NCBI GenBank assembly: GCA_027943245.1
Contig: JANDJZ010000412.1
Span: 1-55,787 of the forward strand
Origin: Acanthamoeba sp. SK_2022b
Taxonomy: Eukaryota > Discosea > Longamoebia > Acanthamoebidae
Length of the DNA stretch: 55,787 bases
Direction of reading: 5' to 3'
The position numbers and the translations under genes are program-made. The notes under the pieces are model-generated. The model was not told where the DNA came from, searched no databases, and saw only the letters and a program-made list of their open reading frames with translations. The stretch's first letter is position 1, and each line of letters opens with the position of its first letter. Below, piece by piece: positions 25,038 through 36,876 of this stretch.

Positions 25038-26844
25038 ATGGACAGACGTGGCGAGTACGAACGTCGTGGCGAGGAGACCAGAGATCATTACTATCACCAC
25101 GACGATAGGGACAGAGATGGAGATGACCACAGACGCAAGCGGCAAAAATCTGGCGATGAAGATCTTTTCGTACCATTACATCCAGCCGAGACAAGACGAC
25201 ACAGGCACCTAATTAATACTTGTGGGGCGAACACAGGACCGAGATTGGCGCAGCAGGCGAGGCGATGACTGGCGGCAGGACAGGGACCGCGACCGAGAGG
25301 GGCACCGCTACCGCGACGGGGGGCGTGATAGAGACCACTACAGACGGGACCACTCCCGAGGAGGCGACTCCAAGGAACCGACGACAGTAGTCGTGCTACG
25401 CAACCTGCACCCCGACACCACGCAGGACAAGGTGTCGAGCTCTTGGGCCTGTGATGCTCGCCAATTCCCGCACCACTGATACGCGAGGCGTGCATGTGCA
25501 GATCTTGTACACGCTGAAAGCCTACGGTCCGGTGAACGATGTGCGGCTCATACGCGACAAGGTGACTGGCGAGTCGCGTGGCTTCGCCTTTGTCGAGTTC
25601 CCAAGCGTCGATGACGCGCGGCGATTCATGGAGTACCACAATGCGCGACTCGATTTGGACGATCGCATAGTGTACATGGACTACAGCAAGCAGAAGGACT
25701 CGCAGCATCACAGCAACGAATACAGGGATTGGATCTGTCCTCAGGTTCTCTCTCTCTCTCTCTCTGCTTTTGTTCTGATGGTTGTTCCTAACCCACGAGT
25801 TGTGTCGTGCGGTCACAGTGCAACACGATCAACTTCTCCCGTCGTACCGTGTGTTACAGATGCCAAGCGCCCAAACCGCCCAACCCAGTATTCGTCTCGC
25901 AGAACACCGAAGACACCGCGGAGCCCAGCCCCGTGCTCGCCCTGCGCGGACTCGATCCCTCCTCGGTGGAGGCCACCGTACCACACTCCTTTGCCTCCTT
26001 CGAATTATCACCGCTATCGACCAATCAGCCTCGTGTGTTCTTCCCTCTGACTTGATGTCCCTCCCCCTAGGTCTATGCCGCCCTGAGTGAGTATGCGCCG
26101 ATCAAGGAGGTGCGTCTAGTAAGGGAGAAGGGCACCAACATCTCGCGCGGCCTTTGTTTCATTGAATTTCATTCCGTCGAGGTACCGGCGCCCTCATCTA
26201 CGCACGGAGAAAGAATGGATCGTGAGCTTCGCTGTGGGAGACAGCACTTACCCCTTTCGCTGCAGGAGGCCACCTACGTGCTGCACAGCTGCCAGCAGGG
26301 CCTGCACATCGACGGCTGCCCTGTGCGGTTGAGCTACGCGCGCAAGAACCAACCCGAGAGGCATCACGGGCAGCACAAGCACCAGGCGGGTTTCGCCAAC
26401 GCCGCCCTGGAGCAAGCGCAGTGGGCCGCAGCACAAACGCATGCCGATGCCGCCCAGCAGGCCCAGTGGAACGAGCTCGGTACCACCACGCTGCACCCCC
26501 CACGGCTGCTCCGTGTCGTGCGCAACTGAGGCTGACGCAAACGTGTTGCTGCACAAGGGTTCTACTACGACGCGCAGTCGGGATACTACTACAATGCGAC
26601 GACGGGCTATAGCTATCACCCCACGACTCAGACCTACTACTCGTTCGACCCCGCCACGCAGGCCCTCGTGGCCGTCGCCCCCGAGGTGGCCCTCGCCGCC
26701 CTGCCGCTGCCCGCCACCACCGCCGCCGCTGCTGTAGAAGCCAGCGCGACGACAACAATGGAAGGCGTGGCCACCACGCAATTGGCCGCTGCGCAGTACG
26801 CATACGGCTGTTACTCTCCTGCATTTTTGCTCGCTGGTATTGAT

Positions 26845-26904
<60 letters not shown>

Positions 26905-27563
26905 TATACAGGGAGGCGGAGAAAGCGGCGAAGAAGGAAAAGAAGAGGAAGGCCGCGAAGAGTATCCGCGACAAGAAGATGAGCCAGGAACTGGAGCGAT
27001 GGATGAAGAAGACGCAGGAACTCAAGCACGATGACGAGCAGGCGCCTTCTACAGCTGCCAACACGGGCAAGATCACTATCTCCTTCGGCGCCACCAACAG
27101 ACTCATCGCGGGAGACAGCGCCGCCGCCAGTAGCGCGCCGGTGGGAGCGCACGAGGAGGCCGTCGACGCGTCACCGCTGCCTCCGGCCGTGTCCCAATTT
27201 GTGGTCATCAGCAGCGGCAATGCGGCCCCGCCACAGGAGGCCACCACCACGCCGGCCGCTTCGTCCACTCAGCCGCCAGCGGTGTCGACTTCAGCGGTGC
27301 GGGAAGCGCCGGCAGCCTCCGCCGATCTTGCGCAGGCCGCACAGACCGCCTCGCTCGCCGGCGCTGCGCCCAAGGCGCGCTTCCCGGCACAGAGCGCGCG
27401 GCCGGACGTGGGGCTCGATTTTGTGTGCCTCGTGTGCCGGTGCAAGTTCGCCCGGGCTCGCACCCTTGACCTCCACAAGCTGCAATCCAAGCGTCACAAG
27501 GTGCCACCATCTCGTCCCTGTGGTTTTTAATACAAACATCAAATGCCTAGAGCTCACACACCT

Positions 27564-27617
<54 letters not shown>

Positions 27618-28069
27618 GACAGGACAACATGGAGGAGGCGCACGAGGCTGAGGTGGAGCAGATCAGGGAGCTGACGCGCGTCCAACAGAAGGCCAAGAGC
27701 GACCACGCCCATCACCACGGTTCCGGTGGAGGCAAGAAGCAGCGGCAACAACGGGAATCTGCCGCTGCAGCCACGACCACAGCTGCGAGCGCGGCGATGA
27801 GCGCGGCAGCGGCCGGCGCGGCGTTGGGCGAGGGCATCGGCGGGCAGATGTTGAAGCGCATGGGCTGGAAGCAGGGCGAGGGCCTGGGCAAGGACGCGGC
27901 GGGCCAGGTCACCCCGGTAGAGGTCACGCGGCGGGCGGAGCGGGCGGGCCTGGGCGCGGAAGACGACGGCATGGGTGACGTCGAGCTCGACCCCAACGAC
28001 ACCTACCAGGACGTGGCCAAGAAGAAGGCGCGCGCACGCCTCGAGTCCATGATGCACCACACCACCTAG
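25038..28069 (+). CDS. RBM5/RBM10-like splicing regulator (RRM, RanBP2 zinc finger, RRM, OCRE, C2H2, G-patch)
   Basis: Nuclear spliceosome-associated RNA-binding protein. Domains in order: an Arg/Asp/His-rich N-terminus (MDRRGEYERRGEETRD); RRM1 with TTVVVLRNLHPDTTQD and GFAFVEF; a RanBP2-type zinc finger reading DWICPQCNTINFSRRTVCYR plus a final Cys across an exon join; RRM2 with LRGLDPSSVEATVYAAL and RGLCFIEF; the OCRE aromatic repeat GFYYDAQSGYYYNATTGYSY; a C2H2 finger (CLVCRCKFARARTLDLHK); and a C-terminal G-patch (KRMGWKQGEGLGKDAAG). The set and order are exactly those of RBM5/6/10. The product ends LESMMHHTT then TAG. Two introns carry long CA repeats. Some linker exon boundaries, especially around 25430-25500, are approximate. 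Confidence 0.93.
26846..26902. repeat. (CA)n microsatellite near a 3' splice site of the RBM5-like gene
   Basis: About 57 bases of CA on the coding strand, followed by GATATACAG and the exon for EAEKAAKKEKK. It sits where a polypyrimidine tract would be. Confidence 0.96.
27565..27615. repeat. (CA)n microsatellite near the last 3' splice site of the RBM5-like gene
   Basis: About 51 bases of CA on the coding strand, followed by TGGACAG and the exon beginning DNMEEAHEAE. Confidence 0.96.
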
Positions 28070-28201
28070 CGGTCATGACGCCACTACTACACGAAGATAC
28101 AAAAGAAATTCATAAGAAATGTCATTTTGGCTCCACCGACCTCAACCTGAACTCGCTCCGGCGGCCGTGAGGTTAAAACACAAACTTTAAAGCACTTGAG
28201 G

Positions 28202-30106
28202 ATGAAGCATAAGGTGGCAATCCTTGGATCTGGCAACTGGTACCGCCTGCAAATCTTTCACTGCAAGCAATTATCAAGCGAACGAGGTCACCAAGATCTT
28301 GTCCGATGAAACGGCCAAAGATCGCTTCTCATCTCACTTGTGCGGGGCAGGGGCTCGGCCATCGCCAAGGTGGTGGGGCAAAACGTGAGGGAACACCCGG
28401 ACCTGTTCGAGGACGAGGTACGTACGTACGTCTACGAGGAGCTCGTCGACGGCGAGCGCTACCTCACGTCCATCATCAACACCAACCACGAGAACGTCAA
28501 GTAAGCACCCTCTCGTGCCTGTCCACTTTATTGTGATGCCCCCGTGCCGTACTGGGACGGGAACCAACGGGCACCCACCAGGTATTTGCCCGGCGTGAAG
28601 CTGCCGACCAACATCGTTGCCGATCCCGACCCGATCAGGGCTGCAGAGGACGCGACTCTGCTCGTGTTCGTGCTGCCTCACCAGTTTGTCAACTCGCTGT
28701 GCCGCAAGCTCAAGGGCAAGCTCCATCACCGAGCCAAGGCCATTTCTCTCATCAAGGTGCACCCAAACCTACCTCATACACGCGTGCCCCGCATAATGCA
28801 AGGCGGCCTACTGATTGCGTTGCGGTTGGTTGTGCAGGGCATGGCTTTCGACGACAAAGGCCCGGTGCTGATCTCGAGCATCATCGAGGACCTGCTGGGA
28901 ATTGACGTGAGCGTTCTCTGCGGTGCGAACATCGCCAAGGACGTAGCCTGGGACCATTTCTCCGAGACCACTATCGGTACAGTCTCTTTCTCTCTCTCTC
29001 TCTCTCTCCTACCATCGCTGTTCTCAGCCTTTACTCCTCTTTCAGGCTACAAGGACAAGGATGTGGCCCAGGTCTGGAAGCAGCTGTTCCACCGCCCTTC
29101 TTTCAACGTATACATGCATACCTCCACCTCTCTCACTCCCTAAATGGCCATGCTAAGTCGTGTGTGTATGCTGTGCTCTGCAGGTGGGTCTGGTTGAGGA
29201 CATTGCCGGCGTTGAACTGTGCGGCGCGTTAAAGAATATTATCGCTGTGGGCTTGGGCATGGCCGATGGCCTCGGGTGCGTGGAATGACCCATGGCTCTC
29301 CTGCACCCAGCCCCAGCGCCGATCGGTGTTCTCACAGCAAACCTGCACGAATCGTTGGCAGGGCGGGCCCGAACACCAAGGCCGCCATCATTAGGATTGG
29401 ACTGGCAGAGATGCGACGTTTCGCGGAGACCTTTTTCCAGGTGCGTCCAGTAGCTGCTCCATTCGCCCTTCCTTGTGTACACGGAGAGGTCCAACCACTA
29501 GCGCACCGGCTCCGGTCGCAACATAGGGAGTGAAGCAAGAGACCTTCTTCGAGAGCTGCGGCGTGGCCGACCTGATCGTCACCTGGTGCTTCGCCTGCCC
29601 CGGTAGTTCATTGCTGGACATAGGCTAACGATGTCTTTGTTTATCGCTCCCTCTGTGCGAAGCTTCTTCGGACGCAACCGCAAGGTAGCCGCTGCCTTCG
29701 TCAAGCAGAAGAAGGTTCGCATCGCCTTTACCGGTCCAGCTCGCGTGTTCCCGGTGCTGGCTATCCTGATTTCCATGTTGTATGCCCCTCCCTACAGAGC
29801 TTCGAGCAACTGGAGAAGGAGATGCTGCACGGCCAGAAGCTGCAAGGCACCCTCACAGCCAAGGAAGTGAACACCATTCTCAAGCGAGCCAACCTCACGC
29901 ACAGGTGCGTGACCGTGCGCATCAACGCGTTTAGATCTGGGGTGTGCATAGGTGGGAATGCCACTTCAGCGTGCCTCACAGCTGTCGGTGGTGTGGCCAG
30001 GTTCCCCCTCATGACCACGATCTACGAGGTTTGCTTCGAACACAAGGACCCGCACAGCCTGACCGACTCTGGGATCGCCTCTCCTCACGTTCCCGCTTCG
30101 CTCTGA
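28202..30106 (+). CDS. GPD1: NAD-dependent glycerol-3-phosphate dehydrogenase, cytosolic type
   Basis: Reduces dihydroxyacetone phosphate to glycerol-3-phosphate using NADH, feeding glycerolipid synthesis and redox shuttling. The start [13 protein letters not shown] is joined across an intron to [12 protein letters not shown], forming the GxGxxG dinucleotide-binding motif. Further landmarks: [37 protein letters not shown], the substrate region [20 protein letters not shown] with its catalytic lysine, [17 protein letters not shown], and [10 protein letters not shown] joined to FFGRNRKVA. The terminal exon reads [20 protein letters not shown] and ends VPASL then TGA. Around nine short exons; motifs complete. 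There is no N-terminal targeting sequence and no C-terminal peroxisomal tripeptide. Confidence 0.94.
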
Positions 30107-30206
30107 GGTCTGTCCATAATAAAGTTTTTATGTTCAAGAGAGACAGAGGTCACTGTACATGTGCGACAATGTTTTGCTGTACACCGTATATTACAAGGGG
30201 ATTCTT
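30107..30206. other. GPD1 3' region
   Basis: Directly after the stop lie AATAAAGTTTTTATG (30118-30132), with an AATAAA hexamer, and TGTACATGTGCGAC. This is the likely polyadenylation region of the dehydrogenase gene. Evidence is motif and position only. Confidence 0.45.
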
Positions 30207-30425
30207 TCAGTCCCTCAGCCACAAGCACTTGGACTTGGTCTTCAGCACCTCTCCCCGCCCGAGCCAGACATCGTCGAGCTGCACCACGGCGCGGACGTCG
30301 GCAAGTTGACCTCGTCGGGCCGCCCGGACGCATCGCCACACATCAGATCCGCCCTTGGTGCACCAGCTGCAGCAGTAGTTCCTGCGCTTGGGCATCCCCT
30401 TTCGGCTGTTCTTCGAGCGGCTCAT
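30207..30425 (-). CDS. possible small basic Cys-rich protein, 72 residues
   Basis: A single-exon frame starting MSRSKNSRKGMPKRRNYCCS and ending KCLWLRD then TGA. The first 40 residues are Lys/Arg/Ser-rich and contain a cysteine set (YCCSWCTKGGSDVWRC). Third codon positions are strongly G/C, like the real genes here, and the frame is preceded by a purine/A-rich leader. No family was recognised. It sits between the 3' ends of two convergent genes, so it could also be an untranslated region with chance coding bias. Confidence 0.3.
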   Translation of the reverse strand: MSRSKNSRKGMPKRRNYCCSWCTKGGSDVWRCVRAARRGQLADVRAVVQLDDVWLGRGEVLKTKSKCLWLRD

Positions 30426-30946
30426 GCTTGTGGTTGTTGTGTTTTGGAACGTTCCAACCTGATACTGACACTTTATGGACATTGAAATTTCCACTTCGCA
30501 CAATATTTTAGGAAAGGCACACCCCGCACCAACTTCACTAAACCAATCACGAACAAAAGAGTGGTCTATTAATTTAAATATATAATTAAAGTAAATTGAA
30601 TAAATATGGTTGCTGCCCTGCGGACCGCCACGGGGTAGCATTTCTCTCAGGAATACCCGCTGCGAGCTGTTGGGGCACGAAGCGTTTTATTGCCTCTTTC
30701 GGCCCTCTCCTCTCTCTATCTCTCTAGATAGCCTGCGCCTGTCGCACAACGCCTGCCAGCCAATATGTCTCCTCTCTAGCTCCGGCCTCGCCCGCCATCA
30801 CGCGCACGCCTCTCTCGCTCGCGTCATGTCGCTTGTCCGGGTGCAGCGTCATGGACGCGATGTAGATGTAGCCGTAGAAGAAAAAGAAGAAGCGGTTGGT
30901 GATGGGTGGATGGAAGTAGAGGAACGGGAGAGGTGAGGGGCTGCGG
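30426..30946. other. intergenic region with AT-rich island
   Basis: A 521-base stretch without a supported gene. It includes an AT-rich patch (about 30536-30610, TTAATTTAAATATATAATTA and flanks) that contrasts with the GC-rich surroundings, then a CT-rich run (30705-30730). It must contain the ERGIC3 3' end. No transposon or RNA gene was seen. Confidence 0.5.
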
Positions 30947-32833
30947 TTAATAGGCCTTGCCGAGCTCCATCTTCTTGCCAAAGGTTCGTAGTGAGTTGTA
31001 GATCAGGGAGTCGATGATGCCCGCCACCGTGAACACTCCGCCGATGATGGCGCACACGCCCGTGAGGAAGTGCGCGAACGACTTGGTTCTCTCCGTGAAC
31101 TTGACCATGATCGGCGACAAGTCGTACATCACAAACAAACCTGAACGGAGCAGAGCCGCATCAGCATCAACCCTCATCGTCATCAACAGCTAGACACGCT
31201 GTGTGGTGAGGAGTTGCACGTACCGGGCAGGCCGGACCTGTCGCCAGGGGGCAGCATGCGGGTGTGCTCGGTGACTGAGAACTGGTTCGTGTTGATGACG
31301 GTACCGTCGAGGGACTCGTAGATGGTGGGCACGATCTTCACGAAGTACTGGTACATGGCCGAACCGGAATCGGGAGCTGCACTCGAAGCAGGCACCACCA
31401 CCGGAGGTGAGTCGCCACTTAGAGCTCCGGTGAGAGTATTTTATAAATTATCATTATTATTTTTATTATATTATTATTATCATTTATGATTTATTGTTTG
31501 GAGGGCGGCGCACCTGTGGTCTTCTCAACGCCGTCGAGAGGGTTGATGATGCCTGGGAACTCCTTGCCGAATGAAATGCGGTTGATGCGGTGGGAGATGT
31601 TCCAGTTCGACACCCGGAACGGCTGCAGGTCATGGACATGCATGTGGTGCGACTGGAACGACTTGCCGGGAGCAAAGTGGAAGTTGCCCGCCACCTGCAG
31701 CCATTCATCGTTGGTCATGGTCAGTTTTACCTGCGGCAGCCTGTAACCCGGGCCCGAACCAGAGAGAGAGAGAGAGAAAGCAAGCAGACCTTGTTGACGA
31801 GGATGTGGCCGTAAATTTGGCAGCCCTCGCCCTTCTGCTTCTCGAGGTTCTCGGTGAAGCCTTCACGAGCGCACTGCATGAGTGGGCAACAACGGGTCAG
31901 ACAAACCACATAGGAGGCGGAGGGGGGGTCTCGGGGAGCGCAAGGCGGACCTGCTCGATGCTTTCCGGATGAGCGAAAGCCCAGCCCTTCTTGCGGTAGG
32001 ACTCCCTCACCTCGGCGCAGGTGTTGCAGCACTGACCGGGCTCCTAATTGATGGCATCCACACGCGCACACGCCACAAGCAAAGACGTGTGAGCGCTGAC
32101 CAGTGTCGCTGCTGCTCCGAATGGGCACACGGCCGTGAGGGGCTAGGGCACCTGCTCAGAGCCGTAGCACGAGCCGCACTCGCCTCCCGGGGCCACCTCC
32201 TGGCCCGTAAGTGGGCTGGGCGAAGGGGCAGCCTCGAGTTCTGGGCGGGACGGGCCGATGGTGAGATGACGAGCACGCTTTCATCGCTTCCGCTCGTCGT
32301 TCAGGGCTTCGTCACGTACCTCCTTTCTCGATTCCAAGCGGGCGACCGTCAGGAGCCAATCTCTTTTTAAAGATGTTGTGCTCTACATCCAGCTGGTGTT
32401 CGCCAGACACATCCATGGCATCCACGCTCAGATCTGGGCGGCAAGAGTAGTGTCCATATCTTAGATGTGGATGGGCAGAAGATTTAAAGAGGGGGGGGGT
32501 AAGAACGTACATCCACAGGGAAGATCAGGGAAGGTGACATCCATGTTAATCCTCAACTTCTCTCCTCGAGAGGTGTCCACAAAGAGTTCGGGTTGGACAT
32601 CAGTGGAAAGATAGAACGCAAGCTCAGAGAAGAACAGCCAGGTGATGATGAGGCCGCTGATGATGGAAACTAGGAATGGGCAAATAGATTAACTAATTGA
32701 AATAGGAATGGGCACAAAATGCGTTCGCAGATGAGCTACCTGCCGCGCCAGAGACAGTCCTGACTCGAAAATCTTCAAGAGTCTTGGGATAAGCGTCGAA
32801 GCTCTTCAGCTTCTTGAAGAAGTCACCACGCAT
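30947..32833 (-). CDS. ERGIC3: ERGIC3 / Erv46-like ER-Golgi cargo receptor
   Basis: Membrane protein that cycles between ER and Golgi in COPII/COPI vesicles as a complex with ERGIC1/Erv41 and retrieves cargo. The start MRGDFFKKLKSFDAYPKTLE is typical of the family. A first membrane helix follows (SIISGLIITWLFFSELAFYL), then a lumenal domain with LFVDTSRGEKLRINMDVTFP, the cysteine motif CGSCYGSEQ, CCNTCAEVRESYRKKGW, GCQIYGHILVNKV and HMHVHDLQPFRVSNWNISH, and a C-terminal segment with YDLSPIMVKFTERTKSFAHF and helix LTGVCAIIGGVFTVAGIID. The tail ends KKMELGKAY. All family blocks are present. One intron (about 31430-31510) is strikingly AT-rich. Confidence 0.95.
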
Positions 32834-32974
32834 GTCTAAGGAGAGGAGGGAGGGCGGCGAGGGAAGGCAACAACGCGACTCACAAAAAAAAAACCTCTGC
32901 CGCCCACGTCACGCCGCAAGAGAAAATGGCCAAAATGCGTTGGCGTTTGCTTTTCGATGGCTGTTCGGATATCA
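32834..32974. promoter_or_regulatory. divergent promoter region ERGIC3 / unknown gene
   Basis: A gap of 141 bases between divergent start codons, with a poly-A run (32883-32893) and a CGCCCACGTCACGCC stretch. Role inferred from position. Confidence 0.35.
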
Positions 32975-34295
32975 ATGAAAAATGACCAGAGACTCACCCC
33001 CTTCAGCCAACCCGTTCGTATAGTGGTAAATGGAGGACACCGACTATCCCTTCATTGTGTTTGTTGTGTTCTTGTCGGGTAGGACCTGTACCGTGGATCT
33101 ATCGCCAGCGGCGGGACCCGAGTGCCGAGGCGCAGAGAACGGTGGCTGGTCAAGGCCCTCATCGGCGCGTCCGTGGAGCCAGAATTAATGCGACTCTTCC
33201 ATGCAGGGAAAGGACTGGAGGACGGCCGCCCACTCTCCCACTATAGCATTGGCCTCGCTTCCAATCTGGTTGTGCGGCTGTGCTTGCGGCTATGCCCGTT
33301 TTACCCACTCGCCCACATCTCGCAACAACTCACGAGCGACGAGAGATCTGTGGCCTCGCTCTTCGACAAGGTAGAGCCGGCCTATACGCCGACAGTGGCA
33401 GGAGATACGGAGGTGGAGGGAGAAATGGTGTTCTGTCTACATGCACCACTCTGCGGTTGTAGACTTCACCGGCCAGATCCAATCCTACGAGCTGAACATG
33501 ACTACGCGTCAGGCGCTCAGTCGAGAGGATGCACAGGTGATATGTCCACCAATCTCGCCTCGCTGGGCTTCTGTCCTATGGCACTCATCTCCTCCCGCCT
33601 CCAGATGGAAGCCACAGTGGCAGAATGGACGGCAAACGGTGAGGAGAACGCACGCACCAAGGCCCGCGAATGGACATGGCACTTTGCCACGGCGCAAGGT
33701 CGTGCCTACCGCCGCTCTGGCGGTATATGCACCAGTATTGCGCAGCTGGCGAGGCTCATGCTTGTCGACCAACAGGTGAGGCCTTTTGCTTTTTGGTTGG
33801 AAAGATATAGCGCTTTAGTACGTCTCATGTCGGACCGACCTTGCGCAGGTGCGGAGCGAGGTTCGTTTGGTGCTGTTGATAGCAAATCGGTGGCTCTCGG
33901 CGCAGCAAGGCGCAGTTGAAGAGGAAGCAAGCGAATACGAAGCCTGCCTCCTGCTGGGCGGCCTGCCACGAGAACTGCAGCACGCTATACTCTTGCTCAT
34001 TGGGAGCCACCGTAATCCGCCACCACCTGCCGCTCTTAGTTGGCAGTTCAACGAAGGGGACGATCGTCCCCCGCTGGACTGGCGTTCTCGGCTTCCCTGT
34101 CCTGTATCCCGCCAAGGCCGCTTCCGCCGAATGCCTAAAAGCGGAGAGAAATACAAAGGGAAACAGTTCTCCGTATTTCTCCATCTCTACCATTCATTCG
34201 AGGCAAGCAACGTTGTCCCGACGAGCCAAAGTAAGTCATTCGTTTGGCCAACTTTAGGAGAAAGAAACAGAATAGAGGCTACCGTGAGAGATTGA
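32975..34295 (+). CDS. unrecognised multi-exon protein upstream of ATG16
   Basis: No family was recognised. A consistent spliced model exists: start MKNDQRLTPFSQPVRIV, intron 33026-33082, then DLYRGSIASGGTRVPRRRE; later joins are in frame at ALSREDAQ to MEATVAEWTANGEENARTKA, and LARLMLVDQQ to VRSEVRLVLLIANRW. The two later introns have good GT-AG ends and phase 0, which supports a real gene. The product is Arg-rich, mostly helical in character, without membrane segments or cysteine clusters. The segment GGLPRELQHAILLLIG resembles an F-box-like helix only loosely. The middle (33240-33450) is uncertain, including one possible intron of only about 31 bases. The gap to ATG16 on the same strand is 43 bases. 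Confidence 0.5.
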
Positions 34296-34338
34296 AATTG
34301 GTCCAGGCTTTATTATTGGATTGCAAGCAATTCAATCA

Positions 34339-36823
34339 ATGCAGCAAGAAGGGCCCGCGACCGGTTCGGCAGCTGAGCAGGCCGAGCTACCGGCGCGTGC
34401 ATGGTGGGGCTGGGGCACGTCGTCTTCGAGTGGGAGCATGTCTACGTCGGCTGCCCCCCTCTCCCCGCCTCCTTCAGGCGGTGCTCCCCTCGCCTACCCC
34501 GCCTGGCGCAGCGATATCATGCGGCAGGTCAACGTACGCGATGCTCTACAAAGGCGCTCATTCATTGACCTCGTGCGACAACGTACCACCTATTCCTCTT
34601 GAGCCTTTTCATCTCCATCTCGCAATCAGTGCGTACCTAGGGTCTACTCTGCATCTCCTCTGACGTGGACGCGTTGTGCTTGGGGTCGCTACAGAAAACT
34701 ACTTCCTGAAGGAGAGGAGCATGACGCGGGACAAGAGCCTAGCGTTGGAGAAGGAGGTGCTTCACCTCAAACAGCTCATCGGCGAGCTCAAGCGACCTGA
34801 CTCAGACGGAACCGCAGGTGAAGGGTAAGGCTCTCTCATTAGCATCTGCATATCGCACGTCTTCTGCTCGTTAGGCAGCTTGCCGTGTCGTGCGTCAGTC
34901 AGAGCTCGCTCTTCATAAATGGAAACTTACCAAGGTCGGCAACCGACACCCATGATGGGCACAGAACGGCTGATGGCGGCCAAAAGGGAGCAGATGTGCA
35001 GAAGCTTCAGCAGGAACTGACCGAATGCTACAAACGAAACTCGGAGAATGCACAGGAGCTCCTCGAGCTCAACCGCAAGGTCAAGGAGCTCACCGAAGCG
35101 GCGGCGATGAAGCAAGACCAGTACGATTCCCTCACCAAGCAAGCCTGTCGGACCACCCGAGGTGGCCGGTTGACTAGAACTGTTATTGCGTTCAGGCTGA
35201 CTACGGTTGAGCGCATGTGCGAAGGCCTGAAAGTGGAGCTGAGAGAGCGCGTGATGGCCCTCAATATCCTCACCCCCGAACTTGATTCTCTCAAGGTAAG
35301 GCACCAAATGGCGCGAATTTGAGTTGTTCGTTTGATAGCTCATCCTGCTCTTCCTCTCTGATCAGGTCGAGTTGGCGAGGGCCGAGGCGCGCAATAAAAC
35401 GCTCGAAGAGGAGAACGCGCATCTGCTCAATCGCTGGCGACTCAAAGTGTCCGAAGAGGCACGCAAGATGAACGAGGCCAACGAATTCTATCACCAGGTG
35501 CAGCAGATGGTCAAGAACCCGCTCTCTCAGTCCAGTACGCACACTCGCCCTTGAATCAACGGTCCTGTGTGACACATCCGCTCACTTGCGGAGGAAACAC
35601 CAGACGAAGGCACCAGTGGTGCCGCGCACGATGCACAGGCGACTGAGGAGCGCAGCCGCAAGGCGCGAACTCATGGCAGCAGCGTGCCGCGACGAGTTCA
35701 TACCCGCCTGGTACTTCTTCTTCTTCTTCTTCTTCGAGTTGTCGTTGCGTGGTATAGCCCATGTTATGTGCTCTAACCCGGATGGGGCGTGAAGCGAGCG
35801 CACACTGGGGAGGTGAATTCGGTGACCTACGATCCTGCCGGCGAACGAATTGCGTCCGGTAGCGCGGACACTACAATCAAGGTCTGGCGGGCGAACGGCG
35901 AGCTGCAGTCCACACTGACGGGTACCCGCCGGCCTCTCATACGCTTATATATTGCGCGAGGACGTACCCTTGCTTATTCGTTAATGTTCCGCCGACGACG
36001 CACTAGGGGCCAAGCTCGCCATCACGCAAGTCGAGTTCTCTCCCGCGGGCGACATGGTGTTGGCGTCATCGTGCGACAACGTCGCGCGGCTATGGAACCT
36101 CTCTACCGCGAAAGTCAAACACACGCTGACCGGGCACGTGGCCAAGGTACGCAGTCCTCTGGCTCGCTTGCCCGCGCATTCATACCGCCATGCATTCCAC
36201 TCGATCCACTCATTCGGGTCGCTGTCGGCTGGGCTGTAGGTGATGGGCGCCACCTTCATCAACCCCGAGAAAGTCATCACGGGCTCGCACGACCGAACCG
36301 TCAAGGTACACGTGTATACGCACCGCCCTGCGGCGGTCTCCTCATCTGCTCATGTGCGGATAGCTGACCGGGAATTTGGGGGGGGGGTAGGTGTGGGACT
36401 TGGGAAAGGGCTATTGCGTGCGCACGGTGTTCTGCTATTCGCCATGCAATGCCGTGGCCGTAGTCGGCGAGAGCACGCGCATGCTGTGCTCGGCTCACGC
36501 GGATCGCCGTCTTCGGCTGTGGGATCTCAAGACGGCAGATCCAGTGGCCGAGATTCAGGACGTGCAGTCCAAGCAAGTACGCACAACCGGTGCCACGCCG
36601 CTCGTATGCCTGGCCACTTTGTTGACGTTGAGCGTGGCACGCAACTAGGCCACCAGCATATCGTGGAACCCCGCGTGGGAATACCTGGTGCTCACTACCG
36701 CGCCAGACAACACCGCGCAGCTTATCGACCTTCGGAACCACAAGTCTGCACATACCTTACGAGTACTCAACCCACCTCACCTTTCCTCGTGTCGCTCTGT
36801 TGCCTCCGCGCTGATTCCACCTC

Positions 36824-36876
<53 letters not shown>

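Noticed and set aside
30536..30610. AT-rich patch as a transposon remnant or centromere-like element.
   Set aside because: Too short, with no terminal repeats, target duplication or coding remnant.
33005..33085. CGTATAGTGGTAAAT looks like a tRNA A-box.
   Set aside because: No B-box (GGTTCGANTCC-like) and no acceptor-stem pairing at the expected distance; the stretch is better explained as an exon end and 5' splice site.
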